A stretch of 64,000 nt of DNA from Halopiger aswanensis (GCF_003610195.1 NZ_RAPO01000001.1:744001-808000), one strand, 5' to 3'. Positions 27,242 through 36,724 are shown, counted from the first letter of the stretch. Notes: generated from the letters alone by a model not told the origin. Made by a program: numbers and translations.

Positions 27242-29725
27242 ATGGAGTATCACGAGGCGGCGGACGCGCTTTTCGGTCTGCGACGGTTCCGCCCGAAACC
27301 GGGGACGGAGTCGACCGCCCGACTCCTCGCGCACCTCGGGAACCCACACGAGGACGTCGATTTCGTGCAGGTCGCCGGCTCCAACGGGAAGGGGAGCACG
27401 GCGCGGATGCTCGAGCGGACGCTCCGCGAAGCCGGACTTTCGGTGGGACTGTACACCTCGCCGCACCTCGAGGAACTGCGCGAACGGGTGCGGGTCGACG
27501 GGCGCAAGATCCCCCGCTCGGCCGTCTGCGAGTTCGTCGACTCGGCGCATGACTACATCACCGACCGGGCCGCCGACGGGGAGTCGCCCACGTTCTTCGA
27601 GACGATGACCGCGCTGGCGATCTGGCAGTTCGACCGCGAGGACGTCGACGTGGCCGTCCTCGAGGTCGGCATCGGCGGGAAGTACGACGCAACGAGCGTC
27701 GTCGATCCGATCGCGAGCGCGGTCACCAGTGTCACCTTAGAGCACACGGGCATCCTCGGCGACACCGAGGAGGAGATCGCCCGCGATAAGGCTCACGTCG
27801 CGCCCGACGACGCGCCGCTCGTGACCGGCGTCTCGGGCGAGCCGCTCGAGGCGGTTCGGGACGTCGCCGGAGACGTCGTCACCGTCGGATTCGCGGACGA
27901 CGAGCCCGAACCCGACGTCCGCGTCGAGTACGGCGGCCGGACGAACCACACCGAAGCGGCCGTCTCGATCGACGCCGGCGACTGGGACCTCGAGACGCGC
28001 GTGCCGCTGCCGGGCGAGCACCAGGCCGAAAACGCCGGCATCGCCGCGACGCTCGCGCGGCAGGTCGCCGACGTCTCGACCGACGATATCGCTCGCGGCC
28101 TGCGCAGCGCCCACTGGCCGGGCCGGTTCGAAGTGATCGACACCGAGCCGCTGGTCGTCCTCGACGGCGCGCACAACCCCGGGGCCTGCGAGACGCTCGC
28201 GTCGACGCTCGAGACCTACGAGTACGACGACCTCCGCGTCGTCTTCGGGGCGATGCACGACAAGGACCACCGGGAGATGGCAGCGGCGCTGCCGACCCCC
28301 GACGCCGTCGTCACGGCGGAACCGGCCCTCGACCGCGCCGAGGAGCCGGCCGTCCTCGCCGACGTGTTCGCGGACGCCGGCGTCGCGGATGTCCGGACTG
28401 GGGGTGCCGTACAGGCCGCCCTCGAGGCCGCACTTACCGAGGCCGACGCTGACGACTGCGTGCTCGTCACCGGCTCGCTGTTCGCGGTGGCCGAAGCGCG
28501 CCGGCGGTGGACCCGCACCGAGATCGCGAAGCAGATTCGCGACCGCTCGGACGCCCGCGCGGCGCTCGCGGGTGCGAACGTCCCCGAGGCCAGCGTCCGA
28601 CAACTGAGCGGACAGGGCGTCCACCGCGTCGTCCGCACCCGACTGCAGCGCCGGCAGGCGACGCTGGTGAAGGAGGAACTGCTGCGCGTCGGCGGCGACT
28701 GCGCGCTCTCGGGACTGCAGCGAGACGACGAACCCGTCGACGCCGTCCTGATGGGGACGCTCGCGCAGTTCGAGCGCCTCGTCGATCGTCTCGAGTCCGA
28801 CGCCGACGCGCAGTCGCTGGGGCTCGCCGAACTCGCCGCGGAACTGCGGGGAACGCTCGAGATCGACGCCGCGGACGGCGGCGGTTCGACGGCCGACTCG
28901 GCGGCGTCTCGGTGGCCGTGGTTCGACCGCACCGCCGTCATGGGGATCCTGAACGTCACGCCCGACAGCTTCCACGACGGCGGCGAGTACGACGCCGTCG
29001 ACGACGCGGTCGCCCGCGCGGAGGCGATGGTCGAGGCCGGCGCCGACGTGCTCGACCTCGGCGGCGAGTCGACCCGCCCCGGCGCCGACCCCGTCTCGAC
29101 CGAGGAGGAGATCGACCGCGTCGTCCCCGTCCTCGAGCGCATCCGCGACCTCGAGGTCCCGATCTCGATCGACACGCGCAAGGCCGCCGTCGCCGACGCG
29201 GCCCTCGAGGCCGGCGCCGATATCATCAACGACGTCTCGGGGCTCGAGGATCCCGAGATGCGCTTCGTCGCGGCCGAGCACGACGCGGGCCTGATCGTGA
29301 TGCACAGCATCAACGCGCCGGTCGTCCCGGGACAGGAGGTGACCTACGACGACGTCGTCGAAGACGTCGTCGACCAGCTCTCCGAACGCGTCCTGCTCGC
29401 GGAGAAGGCGGGCGTCGACCGCGAGAACATCGTCGTCGATCCCGGGATCGGCTTCGGCAAGTCGGCCCGCGAGAGCTTCGAGATCCTCGACCGCCTCGAG
29501 GAGTTCCGCGCGCTCGGCTGTCCGGTCCTCTTCGGTCACTCCCACAAGTCGATGTTCACCCACGTCGGCAGCGAAGCCGGCGACTGTCTCGACGCGACGG
29601 TCGCGGCGAGCGCGCTCGCGGCCGACCGCGGGGCCGACCTCGTCCGCGTCCACGACGTCCCCGAGAACGTCGCCGCGGTCCGGACGGCGCTGGCGACGCG
29701 GGACCCGGAGCGCTTCGAGTGGTAG
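27242..29725 (+). CDS. folCP: Bifunctional folylpolyglutamate synthase / dihydropteroate synthase
   Basis: Fusion of two folate-pathway enzymes in one 827-residue protein. Residues 1-~430 are FolC (Mur-ligase fold; P-loop GSNGKGST at 46-53), which adds glutamate to folates. Residues ~430-560 are the extended N-terminal region of archaeal/clostridial-type dihydropteroate synthases (QATLVKEELLRVGGDCALS). From about Met567 (MGILNVTPDSFHDGG) comes FolP, which joins p-aminobenzoate to the pterin. CCTAAAG at 27212-27218 predicts a leaderless start at the ATG. FolC-FolP fusions are known in haloarchaea. Confidence 0.95.
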   Translation: MEYHEAADALFGLRRFRPKPGTESTARLLAHLGNPHEDVDFVQVAGSNGKGSTARMLERTLREAGLSVGLYTSPHLEELRERVRVDGRKIPRSAVCEFVDSAHDYITDRAADGESPTFFETMTALAIWQFDREDVDVAVLEVGIGGKYDATSVVDPIASAVTSVTLEHTGILGDTEEEIARDKAHVAPDDAPLVTGVSGEPLEAVRDVAGDVVTVGFADDEPEPDVRVEYGGRTNHTEAAVSIDAGDWDLETRVPLPGEHQAENAGIAATLARQVADVSTDDIARGLRSAHWPGRFEVIDTEPLVVLDGAHNPGACETLASTLETYEYDDLRVVFGAMHDKDHREMAAALPTPDAVVTAEPALDRAEEPAVLADVFADAGVADVRTGGAVQAALEAALTEADADDCVLVTGSLFAVAEARRRWTRTEIAKQIRDRSDARAALAGANVPEASVRQLSGQGVHRVVRTRLQRRQATLVKEELLRVGGDCALSGLQRDDEPVDAVLMGTLAQFERLVDRLESDADAQSLGLAELAAELRGTLEIDAADGGGSTADSAASRWPWFDRTAVMGILNVTPDSFHDGGEYDAVDDAVARAEAMVEAGADVLDLGGESTRPGADPVSTEEEIDRVVPVLERIRDLEVPISIDTRKAAVADAALEAGADIINDVSGLEDPEMRFVAAEHDAGLIVMHSINAPVVPGQEVTYDDVVEDVVDQLSERVLLAEKAGVDRENIVVDPGIGFGKSARESFEILDRLEEFRALGCPVLFGHSHKSMFTHVGSEAGDCLDATVAASALAADRGADLVRVHDVPENVAAVRTALATRDPERFEW

Positions 29726-29820
29726 CTGCTTCTACCGCAGCTACGCCACCGTCGACGCCACCGCCGCTCCCGCTCGTCGACTACACTTTTGTATCGACCG
29801 CCCGACGTGTGTCGTGTAGG

Positions 29821-29901
29821 ATGCGCTACCGGAAAACCGACCGCGGGACCGGCGCTCGACCTCGAGCCCGCTCGTCTGCCGTCACCGCGAGGGACCGATG
29901 A
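29821..29901 (+). CDS. Candidate 26-residue leader ORF before the DUF418 gene
   Basis: ATG at 29821 reads MRYRKTDRGTGARPRARS and on to a TGA at 29899-29901 that overlaps the DUF418 ATG as ATGA. TTTTGTA at 29787-29793 predicts transcription from about 29817, so this would be the first ORF on the mRNA. The product is very basic, unlike typical halophilic proteins, so a regulatory rather than protein role is more likely. May be chance. Confidence 0.33.
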   Translation: MRYRKTDRGTGARPRARSSAVTARDR

Positions 29902-31169
29902 GCGACACTGCCGGCACCGGGCCGACCGCGCCGTCGGAGCGGATCGTCGCGCTCGACGCGCTGCGGGGTTTCGCGCTTCTGGGCATCCTGATCATCAACA
30001 TTCGGGTGTTCGCGATGCCCGAAGCGACGCTCGGCAATCCGACGGTCTACGGCGATTTCACCGGCGGCAACTACTGGGCCTGGGTCGTCGGCCACGTCTT
30101 CGCCCAGCAGAAGTTCATCACGATCTTTACCTTCCTGTTCGGCGGCGGCGTCGTGCTGTTCACGCAAAAGGCCGAACAGCGCGGGCGATCCGTCTTCGGA
30201 CTGTACGCCCGCCGCAACGGCTGGCTCGTCGTCTTCGGACTCGCCCACGCCTACCTGCTGTGGTACGGCGACATCCTCGTCGCCTACGGCGTCTGCGCGT
30301 TCGGCGTCGTCCTCCTGCGCGACCTCGAGCCCCGCACGCTGGCCGGTCTCGGGTTCGTGCTGGTGGCCGTCCCTTCGCTCATCGAGGGGCTGGCCGGGCT
30401 CGTCATGGATCCCGCCGCTATCGCGAGCACGTGGCACCCGTCCGAGGCAGCGATTCAGGCGGAACTCGAGGCGTACCGCGGCGGCTGGCTCGAGCAGCTG
30501 AGCCACCGCGTTCCGTCGTCCCTGAGCCGGCAGACGACCGGCTTGCTCGGCTACACCGGCTGGCGGGTGTCTGGATCGATGCTGCTCGGAATGGCGCTGT
30601 TCAAGCGGGGCGTGCTAACGAACGATCGGTCGACCCGATTCTACCGCCGGCTGGTCGCCGTCGGCGCGAGTAGCGGGCTCGCCGTGATCCTCGTCGGCGT
30701 CTGGTACATCGAGGCCAACGACTGGGCGGCCGGCGTCGCGCTGCTCTGGCGGCAGTTCAACTACTGGGGTAGTTTCGCGCTCGCCGGCGCGTACATCGGC
30801 CTGGTCATGCTGTACTGTCGGCGGCGGCCGAACGGCCCCGCGACGCGGGCGCTGGCCGCCGTCGGCCGGACCGCCTTCAGCAACTACATCCTCCAGACCG
30901 TCCTCGCGACGTCGATCTTCTACGGCCACGGGCTCGGTCTGTTCGGCTCCCTGACGCGCCTCGAGTTGCTCGGCGTCGTCGTCGCTATCTGGGCGGTGCA
31001 GGTGCCGCTGTCGGTGCTCTGGCTGCGGTACTTCCGGTACGGGCCGCTCGAGTGGCTCTGGCGGGTGCTCACCTACGGGCAATGGCAGCCGCTGCGAGCG
31101 GATCGAACCGCGGACGACCGCAACCGCGACCGTCGCCGGTCGGTCGAGTCCGCCGACGAACGCGAATAA
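29898..31169 (+). CDS. DUF418 (YeiB-like) membrane protein
   Basis: 423-residue integral membrane protein with about ten helices. The N-terminus RIVALDALRGFALLGILIIN is the hallmark of DUF418/acyltransferase-3-like proteins, and the C-terminal GRTAFSNYILQTVL and YGPLEWLWRVLTYG are DUF418 signatures. The biochemical role of the family is not settled; it may transfer acyl groups at the membrane. A GAGG stretch just upstream of the ATG could act as a ribosome-binding site, and a 26-codon leader ORF overlaps the start. Confidence 0.92.
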   Translation: MSDTAGTGPTAPSERIVALDALRGFALLGILIINIRVFAMPEATLGNPTVYGDFTGGNYWAWVVGHVFAQQKFITIFTFLFGGGVVLFTQKAEQRGRSVFGLYARRNGWLVVFGLAHAYLLWYGDILVAYGVCAFGVVLLRDLEPRTLAGLGFVLVAVPSLIEGLAGLVMDPAAIASTWHPSEAAIQAELEAYRGGWLEQLSHRVPSSLSRQTTGLLGYTGWRVSGSMLLGMALFKRGVLTNDRSTRFYRRLVAVGASSGLAVILVGVWYIEANDWAAGVALLWRQFNYWGSFALAGAYIGLVMLYCRRRPNGPATRALAAVGRTAFSNYILQTVLATSIFYGHGLGLFGSLTRLELLGVVVAIWAVQVPLSVLWLRYFRYGPLEWLWRVLTYGQWQPLRADRTADDRNRDRRRSVESADERE

Positions 31170-31202
31170 CGCTTCGATGCCGTTCGCTCGAGTCGCCGCT
31201 CC

Positions 31203-32522
31203 TCAGTTCCGCAGACAGTATCCGGCCACGTCGAACCCACACTCGCCGACGGCATGGAGGTTTCCGTGGCTTGTGCCCAAGAACACGAGATCGGACGTGA
31301 TCGCTGGCGTTGCCGTATCAGCGTTCTCGTTTCGCCCGAGTTCTACCCGTCCGAGTTCGTCTCCCGTGGCGGCGTCGACGACGAACAGATGGCCGTACAT
31401 CGTATCGCGCTGGATATGTCCGGGTGCGTAGACCGCGTCACCGGCGACAACGGGGGTGGATCTGAGATCGAACTGCGGTCCGACTACCTCCTCTCCGTCG
31501 TGTTCGCCGCCGAACCGCCAGATCTGCTCGCCGGTCTCGAGGTCGCGCGCCTCGAGGCCGAAATCCGCCATCAGAAAGACGCGATCGCCAACGACGGTCG
31601 CTTCCGCGTCGGCCCACCGGGATCTGAACGGGACTTCCCAGCGAATCGACCGATCGTTCCGATCCAGCGCGGCGAGGGCGGGCTCATCCCGGTCTTGGTG
31701 GTAGAGCGGGACGAGGAGCGTCTCCTCGAGGACGGTCACCGTTCCGTTGATCGGGCCGTCCCACCACCACCGTTCGTCGCCGCTTGTCGTCTCGAGCGCG
31801 GCGAGCCCGGACCCGTTGAACGGAACGTAGACGGCGTCGTCGGTTCCGGACAACTGCCACATATCGTCGCGATCGGGGAACGCTGTCCGCCAGCGTTCGT
31901 CGCCCGTCGCGGGATCGATACCGTAGACGATCTCGCGTTGGCCCTCGTCGACGTCGGAATTGTAGGTTCCCGTTACGACCGTGTCGTCGGTGACGACCGG
32001 GGGAACGACGTCCGGGGTTTGCTGTCCGCGGTAGAGGTTATCGAACGTCCATTCTACCGTTCCATCGGTCGTCAGCATCGTCAGTCCCGGTTTCGTCTGC
32101 ACGAACAACCGGTCGTTGTCGCCGTCAACGACCGTCGAATCCGAGTGGTAGAAGTAGTGGAACTCGTCGGTCCGAAAGAGTTCGGTCGTCCACAGGGAGT
32201 CGCCGGTCCCCGCGTCGAACGCTTCGACCCACGCGCCGCCCTGCCCGTCGCCCATCGCCTCCTGCGAGTAGGCGAAGTAGACGACGCCGTCGTCGACGAC
32301 CGGTGACGGTTTCGCTGCGGACCGGCCGGGTCGATCTCGAGTCCAGACCGCGTGCAGATCCGTCGTCGGGCCATCGGTCGGCGCGTATCCGGTCCGCTCG
32401 TCGTCTACCGTTCGACGCGTCCAGGTGCCGTCGACATTCGGATCCGCAGACGATAGACAACCTGCGAACGAACCGAGTCCCGCGGCACACGCCACGAGAA
32501 ACGATCGGCGAGTGGAGGGCAT
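31203..32522 (-). CDS. PQQ-like beta-propeller lipoprotein
   Basis: Exported protein of 439 residues. The N-terminus has twin arginines (STRRSFLVACAAG) and a lipobox FAGC, so it is probably Tat-exported and lipid-anchored. The body is a beta-propeller of repeated blades containing motifs such as AFDAGTGDSLWTTE, GIDPATGDERWRT and VDAATGDELGRV, the tryptophan-docking pattern of PQQ-like repeats. There is no evidence for actual PQQ binding. Such haloarchaeal proteins are surface binding or assembly proteins of unknown ligand. Confidence 0.92.
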   Translation of the reverse strand: MPSTRRSFLVACAAGLGSFAGCLSSADPNVDGTWTRRTVDDERTGYAPTDGPTTDLHAVWTRDRPGRSAAKPSPVVDDGVVYFAYSQEAMGDGQGGAWVEAFDAGTGDSLWTTELFRTDEFHYFYHSDSTVVDGDNDRLFVQTKPGLTMLTTDGTVEWTFDNLYRGQQTPDVVPPVVTDDTVVTGTYNSDVDEGQREIVYGIDPATGDERWRTAFPDRDDMWQLSGTDDAVYVPFNGSGLAALETTSGDERWWWDGPINGTVTVLEETLLVPLYHQDRDEPALAALDRNDRSIRWEVPFRSRWADAEATVVGDRVFLMADFGLEARDLETGEQIWRFGGEHDGEEVVGPQFDLRSTPVVAGDAVYAPGHIQRDTMYGHLFVVDAATGDELGRVELGRNENADTATPAITSDLVFLGTSHGNLHAVGECGFDVAGYCLRN

Positions 32523-32638
32523 CGTTCCGCCGTGCTCGTGGCAGCAGAATGTACTTTTTGATCGACGGGTCGGTGAACGGCGCCGGACGGCGTCCGCAGT
32601 AGAGACCCGCGCCGAACTTGTCGGTGGCGTGCTACCGG

Positions 32639-33628
32639 TTACCAGCGGTGGTGGACGTGCTCCGCGACGTACTCCTCGTAGACGTCCCGCGCCGCGCCGT
32701 CGGTCTGGTGCGAGAGCGAATCGAGGTCCGAGACCGCGGCGTTCGACTCGACGTGGTCCGGCGAGGTCGTGCCCGGGATAACCGTCGAGACCGCCTCGTG
32801 GTCGAGGATCCAGCGCAGCGTGAACTCGGCCATCGTCAGGTCCTCGGGCACGTGGGGCTCGAGCGCCTCGACGGCGTCGTGACCGGTCTCGTAGGGGACG
32901 CCGGCGAACGTTTCGCCGACGTCGAAGGCCTCGCCCTGGCGGTTGAAGTTGCGGTGGTCGTCCTCGGGGAACTCCTGATCGCGCTCGAGCGCGCCCGTCA
33001 GCAGGCCGGAGGCGTAGGGAACGCGGACGATGACGCCGATATCTTCCTTCTTCGCCTGCTCGAAGAACAGGTCCTTCGGGCGCTGGCGGAACGGATTGAA
33101 GATGATCTGGACCGTCTCGACGACGTCGTACTCGATGGCCTTCAGGGCCTCCTCGACCTTCTCGACGCTAACGCCGGCGCGGGCGATCTTGCCCTCGTCT
33201 TTGAGGCGCTCGAGGGCCTCGAAGGTGTCGGGCTGGTAGTAGGCCTCGGTCGGCGGACAGTGCAGTTGCACGAGATCGAGGGTGTCCTCGCCGATGTACT
33301 CGCGGCTCCGGTCGACGAACTCGGAGAGGTTCTCGTAGTTGTAGCGGTCGGCCTCGTGGGGGTCGAGCCGGCGGCCGGCCTTCGTCGCGACGGTGACGTC
33401 GTCGTGGGCCTCGCGCTCGTCGAGCACGTGGCCGATGTGGCGCTCGCTGCGGCCGTCGCCGTAGACGTCCGCGGTGTCGATGAAGTCGATGCCCGCATCG
33501 AGTGCAGCGCGGACGACCTCGCGGCCGGTTTCGTCGTCGACGTCGCCCCAGTCGCCGCCGATGTTCCAGGTGCCGAGTCCAACTTCCGAGACGTCGTAGC
33601 CGGTCGAACCGAGTCGTCGATGGTTCAT
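32639..33628 (-). CDS. Aldo-keto reductase
   Basis: 329-residue TIM-barrel reductase from the ATG at 33628. Catalytic residues: Asp and Tyr in FIDTADVYGDG, Lys in TVATKAGR, His in VQLHCPP. The C-terminal segment TVIPGTTSPDHVESN contacts NADPH. It is a different subgroup from the aldo-keto reductase at 21155. Its upstream neighbour on the same strand is a Bat-type HTH regulator 89 bp away, which may control it. An open frame extending to 34162 is shadow. Confidence 0.93.
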   Translation of the reverse strand: MNHRRLGSTGYDVSEVGLGTWNIGGDWGDVDDETGREVVRAALDAGIDFIDTADVYGDGRSERHIGHVLDEREAHDDVTVATKAGRRLDPHEADRYNYENLSEFVDRSREYIGEDTLDLVQLHCPPTEAYYQPDTFEALERLKDEGKIARAGVSVEKVEEALKAIEYDVVETVQIIFNPFRQRPKDLFFEQAKKEDIGVIVRVPYASGLLTGALERDQEFPEDDHRNFNRQGEAFDVGETFAGVPYETGHDAVEALEPHVPEDLTMAEFTLRWILDHEAVSTVIPGTTSPDHVESNAAVSDLDSLSHQTDGAARDVYEEYVAEHVHHRW

Positions 33629-33717
33629 GTGTGATCGATGCGGATAGTCTCGGGTATGCCTTGCCTTCGGGGCAATCCGCACGGCCGACCCGCGCGGTCC
33701 GAGACCGGGAAGTGCAC

Positions 33718-34380
33718 TCAGAACGGCCCGCCGCGGACGAGCCCTTCCATGACGGTTCGTTCGGCCCGCCGGAGCAACTCTCCCGCCGTCCCGCTCGAGC
33801 AGTCCAGCCGATCGGCGACGTCCTCGAGGGACCCGTCTCGGGTCGCGCGGTAGTAGCCGCAGTCGACGGCCGCGGAGACGGCTTCGAACTGACGCCGGGT
33901 CAGATCCGCCCGCGTGTCGATTCGCCCGGCGCAGTACGATCCGACCGAGCGGACGTCGACGCGCGCCGTATCGGCCACGTCGTCGACCGCCGTCTGGATC
34001 GCCTCGTCGGGACCGACCGCCGTCAGTCGGATCGTCCCGTCGTCGCGGAACGTCACCGGCGGAATGATGATCAGCCCCGGTTGTTCGACCGCGTCCACGA
34101 ACGTTCGGTCGGCGCCCGTCAGCGACTCCCGCACGTACAGGTAGAAGGCGTCGTCGCGACACGGGGCGAGTTCGTAGTCGAGCACCGTGGGCGCGTCCTC
34201 GAGGGCGCCCTCGTAGGGGTCTCGCGGCCCGTCGACGTAGAACAGCATCGCGTACTCGTCGCCGTACTGGTGGCCGTAGAGCAGCCTCGATGCGGTGTAC
34301 CCCTCGCGTTCGACGATGAACTGGTGCATCGGATGCTGCTCGACCGGCGGCCGCCGCAGGGTCACCTCGAGGTAACGCAT
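33718..34380 (-). CDS. Bat-type HTH transcriptional regulator
   Basis: 220-residue member of the haloarchaeal bacterio-opsin activator (HTH_10) family. Residues 1-~155 are the N-terminal sensor-like domain without an obvious ligand motif; the C-terminal HTH_10 domain reads LTRRQFEAVSAAVDCGYY, then LEDVADRLDCSSGTAGELLRRAE. It is divergent from the RnfC-like gene across 173 bp and precedes an aldo-keto reductase on its own strand; either could be a target. Confidence 0.9.
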   Translation of the reverse strand: MRYLEVTLRRPPVEQHPMHQFIVEREGYTASRLLYGHQYGDEYAMLFYVDGPRDPYEGALEDAPTVLDYELAPCRDDAFYLYVRESLTGADRTFVDAVEQPGLIIIPPVTFRDDGTIRLTAVGPDEAIQTAVDDVADTARVDVRSVGSYCAGRIDTRADLTRRQFEAVSAAVDCGYYRATRDGSLEDVADRLDCSSGTAGELLRRAERTVMEGLVRGGPF

Positions 34381-34487
34381 GTCGCTGCTCGAGATACGTC
34401 CGCTGTCGCCTACAAACTACCGTTTCGACGGATCGGCGAGCGGCGGATAACGGGTGGAGGACGGCGGACCGAACGCCGCGACGGGGA

Positions 34488-34498
34488 GTTATAAACGC
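34488..34498 (+). promoter_or_regulatory. TATA box of the RnfC-like gene
   Basis: GTTATAAACG. Transcription would start near 34520, giving a short 5' leader of about 34 bases. Confidence 0.55.
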
Positions 34499-34553
34499 CC
34501 CTCATATATGCGGAGCAAGTCGAACGCTCGTTCCGGCCGACGCTCCGTATGTC

Positions 34554-35669
34554 ATGACGACTCCACGAATGCAGCCGACTCGAGCCGCGGAGTGGCCGGA
34601 TATTCGAGCGCAGGGGAGTGACCTGATCCGGGCGGCCGGCGTCGCTGGCGCGGGCGGCGCCGGCTTTCCGTCCTACGCGAAGTGGACGGCCCTCGAGGAC
34701 GTCGACGCGCTCCTCGTGAACCACCAGGAAAGCGAACCGAACTACCGCATCGACAAGTGGCTCGGCAAAACGAAGGCGGAGACGTTCGCCGCGCTGTTCG
34801 ACGCGCTGCTCGAGCAGGCGGTCGACCTGATCGTCGTCAGCGCGAAGTGGAAGGACCGCGACGAGTACGTGCGGGCCCTCGAGGCCGAAACCGACGGGAC
34901 GGTGCTCCCGCCGGAAGAACTGCCCCTCGACCGGGACGCGGAATCCGGCGTCGTGTTCGCCTACACGGAAAACACGTACCAGTACGGGATGGAGAGCGTC
35001 CTCCTCAAGACCGTCGACGGGACCGTCATCGGAAACGACCTCCCCACCGATCACGGCTGGCTCGTCCAGAACACCGAAACGCTGTACAACATCTCTCGCG
35101 CGCTCTCGGACGGCGACCCCGTGACCCGCAAGTACGTCCACGTCAGCGGCGACGTGCCGCGCGACCGGTTCCTCGCGGTGCCGATCGGGACGCCCGCGAG
35201 CGAACTGTTGCGAGCGGCCGACTGCCCGCCCGAACTGCTGCCGGCCGACGCCGTGATCGCCGACGGCGGGCCGGGCTGGTGCTTCCCCGTCGACGCGCCG
35301 CTCGACGAGTACGGCGTCCGCAAGCACACGAACTGCCTGCTCGTCCTCGACGAGGAAACCGTCGCGGAAAATACGTACGGCGAGGACCGGATCGACGTCC
35401 TCGAGGCCTACGAGTGGACCGACCGGGAGATAGAGTCCGAGCCGACCGCGGCGCTCGAGCCGTCCCGCGTTCGGATTCCGCTCGCGACGAACCCGGAACC
35501 CGACGTCGTCGACCCCGCCGAGCCGATCGTCGCGGTCGGCGACCGCGTCGGCGTCGGCGATCCGATCGCGAAGCCGAGTTCCGACGGGATCAGTAACCCC
35601 CAACACGCCTCTATCGCCGGCGAGGTGACGGCGGTGTCCGCGTCGGCGGTCGAGATCGAGTCCCGGTGA
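34554..35669 (+). CDS. RnfC/NuoF-like flavin-oxidoreductase subunit without Fe-S domain
   Basis: 371-residue soluble protein. The N-terminal GAGGAGFPSYAKW and the acidic ESEPNYRIDKWL correspond to the FMN/NADH-binding segments of RnfC and complex I 51-kDa subunits. An SLBB-like region follows, and the C-terminal VAVGDRVGVGDPIAKPS...HASIAGEVTAV is the RnfC lipoyl-like barrel. The CxxCxxC clusters that carry 4Fe-4S centres in RnfC and NuoF are absent, and no other rnf or nuo gene is near. It could pass electrons from NAD(P)H to an unknown partner. TTATAAA at 34490-34496 is the likely promoter, with a ~34-base leader. Confidence 0.8.
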   Translation: MTTPRMQPTRAAEWPDIRAQGSDLIRAAGVAGAGGAGFPSYAKWTALEDVDALLVNHQESEPNYRIDKWLGKTKAETFAALFDALLEQAVDLIVVSAKWKDRDEYVRALEAETDGTVLPPEELPLDRDAESGVVFAYTENTYQYGMESVLLKTVDGTVIGNDLPTDHGWLVQNTETLYNISRALSDGDPVTRKYVHVSGDVPRDRFLAVPIGTPASELLRAADCPPELLPADAVIADGGPGWCFPVDAPLDEYGVRKHTNCLLVLDEETVAENTYGEDRIDVLEAYEWTDREIESEPTAALEPSRVRIPLATNPEPDVVDPAEPIVAVGDRVGVGDPIAKPSSDGISNPQHASIAGEVTAVSASAVEIESR

Positions 35670-35702
35670 GGCGCCGCCGTGAGCGGCGCTCACACCGTCG
35701 CG

Positions 35703-36659
35703 TCAGCTGAACGACGGTAGCACTTCCTCCTCGTAGAACGCGATCGCCTTCTCCTGTTCGTCCCCGACTTGGTGGAAGTAGACGTGGTCGTAGCCGGCGT
35801 CGACGGCCTGCTCGAGGCTGTCGATGTGGTCCTGCGGGTCCGGACTCGTCGTGGTCCCCGCTTCGGCGATGTCCTCCTTCTCGACCATCTGGGCGGCCTG
35901 CTCGAAGTGAGCCGGCGTCGGGAGTTCCTGGCCCAGTTCGCCCGGTATCGAGCCGTTGGGCCACTTTTCGTATATCGTCTCGACCGCCTCCTCCTCGCTG
36001 TCGGCGTAGCAGCCGTGCAGTTGCGTGTACTTCGGCCCGTCGCCGCCCGCGTCCTCGTAGGCCTCGACCGGCTCCCCCTTCGGCCCGGAACACCAGAGGC
36101 CGTCGGTGTTCTCGGCCACCCACTCGGCGGTCTGGGGGCCGAACGCGCTCCCGACCGTCGTCGGCTGCTCGTCGGGACAGGTGTAGAGGCGCGCATTCTC
36201 GACCGTGTAGTGTTTCCCGTGGTGGCTCGTCGTCTCGCCGGTCCAAAGCTTCCGCATCACGTCCATCGCCTCGTCGAGCATCTCGAGGCGCACGTCGTGT
36301 TCCGGCCAGCGCTCGCCCGTAACGTGTTCGTTCAGGTTCTCGCCGGTGCCGACGCCGAACGTAAAGCGGTCGCCGAACAGTTCGTCGATCGTCGCGACGG
36401 CGTGGGCGACGTTGACCGGGTGGATCCGGATCGTCGGGCAGGTGACGCCGACGCCGACCTCGATCTCGTCGGTCGCGTTCGCGATCGCGCCCAGCGTCGA
36501 CCAGACAAAGGGCGACTCGCCCTGGGCCGATACCCAAGGGTGGAAGTGGTCCGAGATCGACAGGAAGTCGAAGCCGGCCTCCTCGGCGCGTTCGGCGATC
36601 TCGACGAGCCGCTGCGGGCCGTGTTCCTCGCTCGAGAGGGTGTATCCGATCCGTGGCAT
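35703..36659 (-). CDS. F420-dependent LLM-class oxidoreductase (G6PDH-like)
   Basis: 318-residue TIM-barrel enzyme of the luciferase-like monooxygenase superfamily, the TIGR03557 group related to F420-dependent glucose-6-phosphate dehydrogenase. Visible features are the N-terminal IGYTLSSEEHGP, FLSISDHFHPW with the histidine of the active-site region, and GVGTGENLNEHVTGERWP. It probably transfers hydride to or from cofactor F420; the substrate is not known and need not be a sugar. Start ATG 36659; the open frame further upstream is shadow of the GNAT gene. Confidence 0.92.
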   Translation of the reverse strand: MPRIGYTLSSEEHGPQRLVEIAERAEEAGFDFLSISDHFHPWVSAQGESPFVWSTLGAIANATDEIEVGVGVTCPTIRIHPVNVAHAVATIDELFGDRFTFGVGTGENLNEHVTGERWPEHDVRLEMLDEAMDVMRKLWTGETTSHHGKHYTVENARLYTCPDEQPTTVGSAFGPQTAEWVAENTDGLWCSGPKGEPVEAYEDAGGDGPKYTQLHGCYADSEEEAVETIYEKWPNGSIPGELGQELPTPAHFEQAAQMVEKEDIAEAGTTTSPDPQDHIDSLEQAVDAGYDHVYFHQVGDEQEKAIAFYEEEVLPSFS

Positions 36660-36724
36660 TCCCGGCCCGCTACCACGAACCGGCGGGTAACGGTTGACCC
36701 TGCGAGGGCAAGAACGCCGACCGC

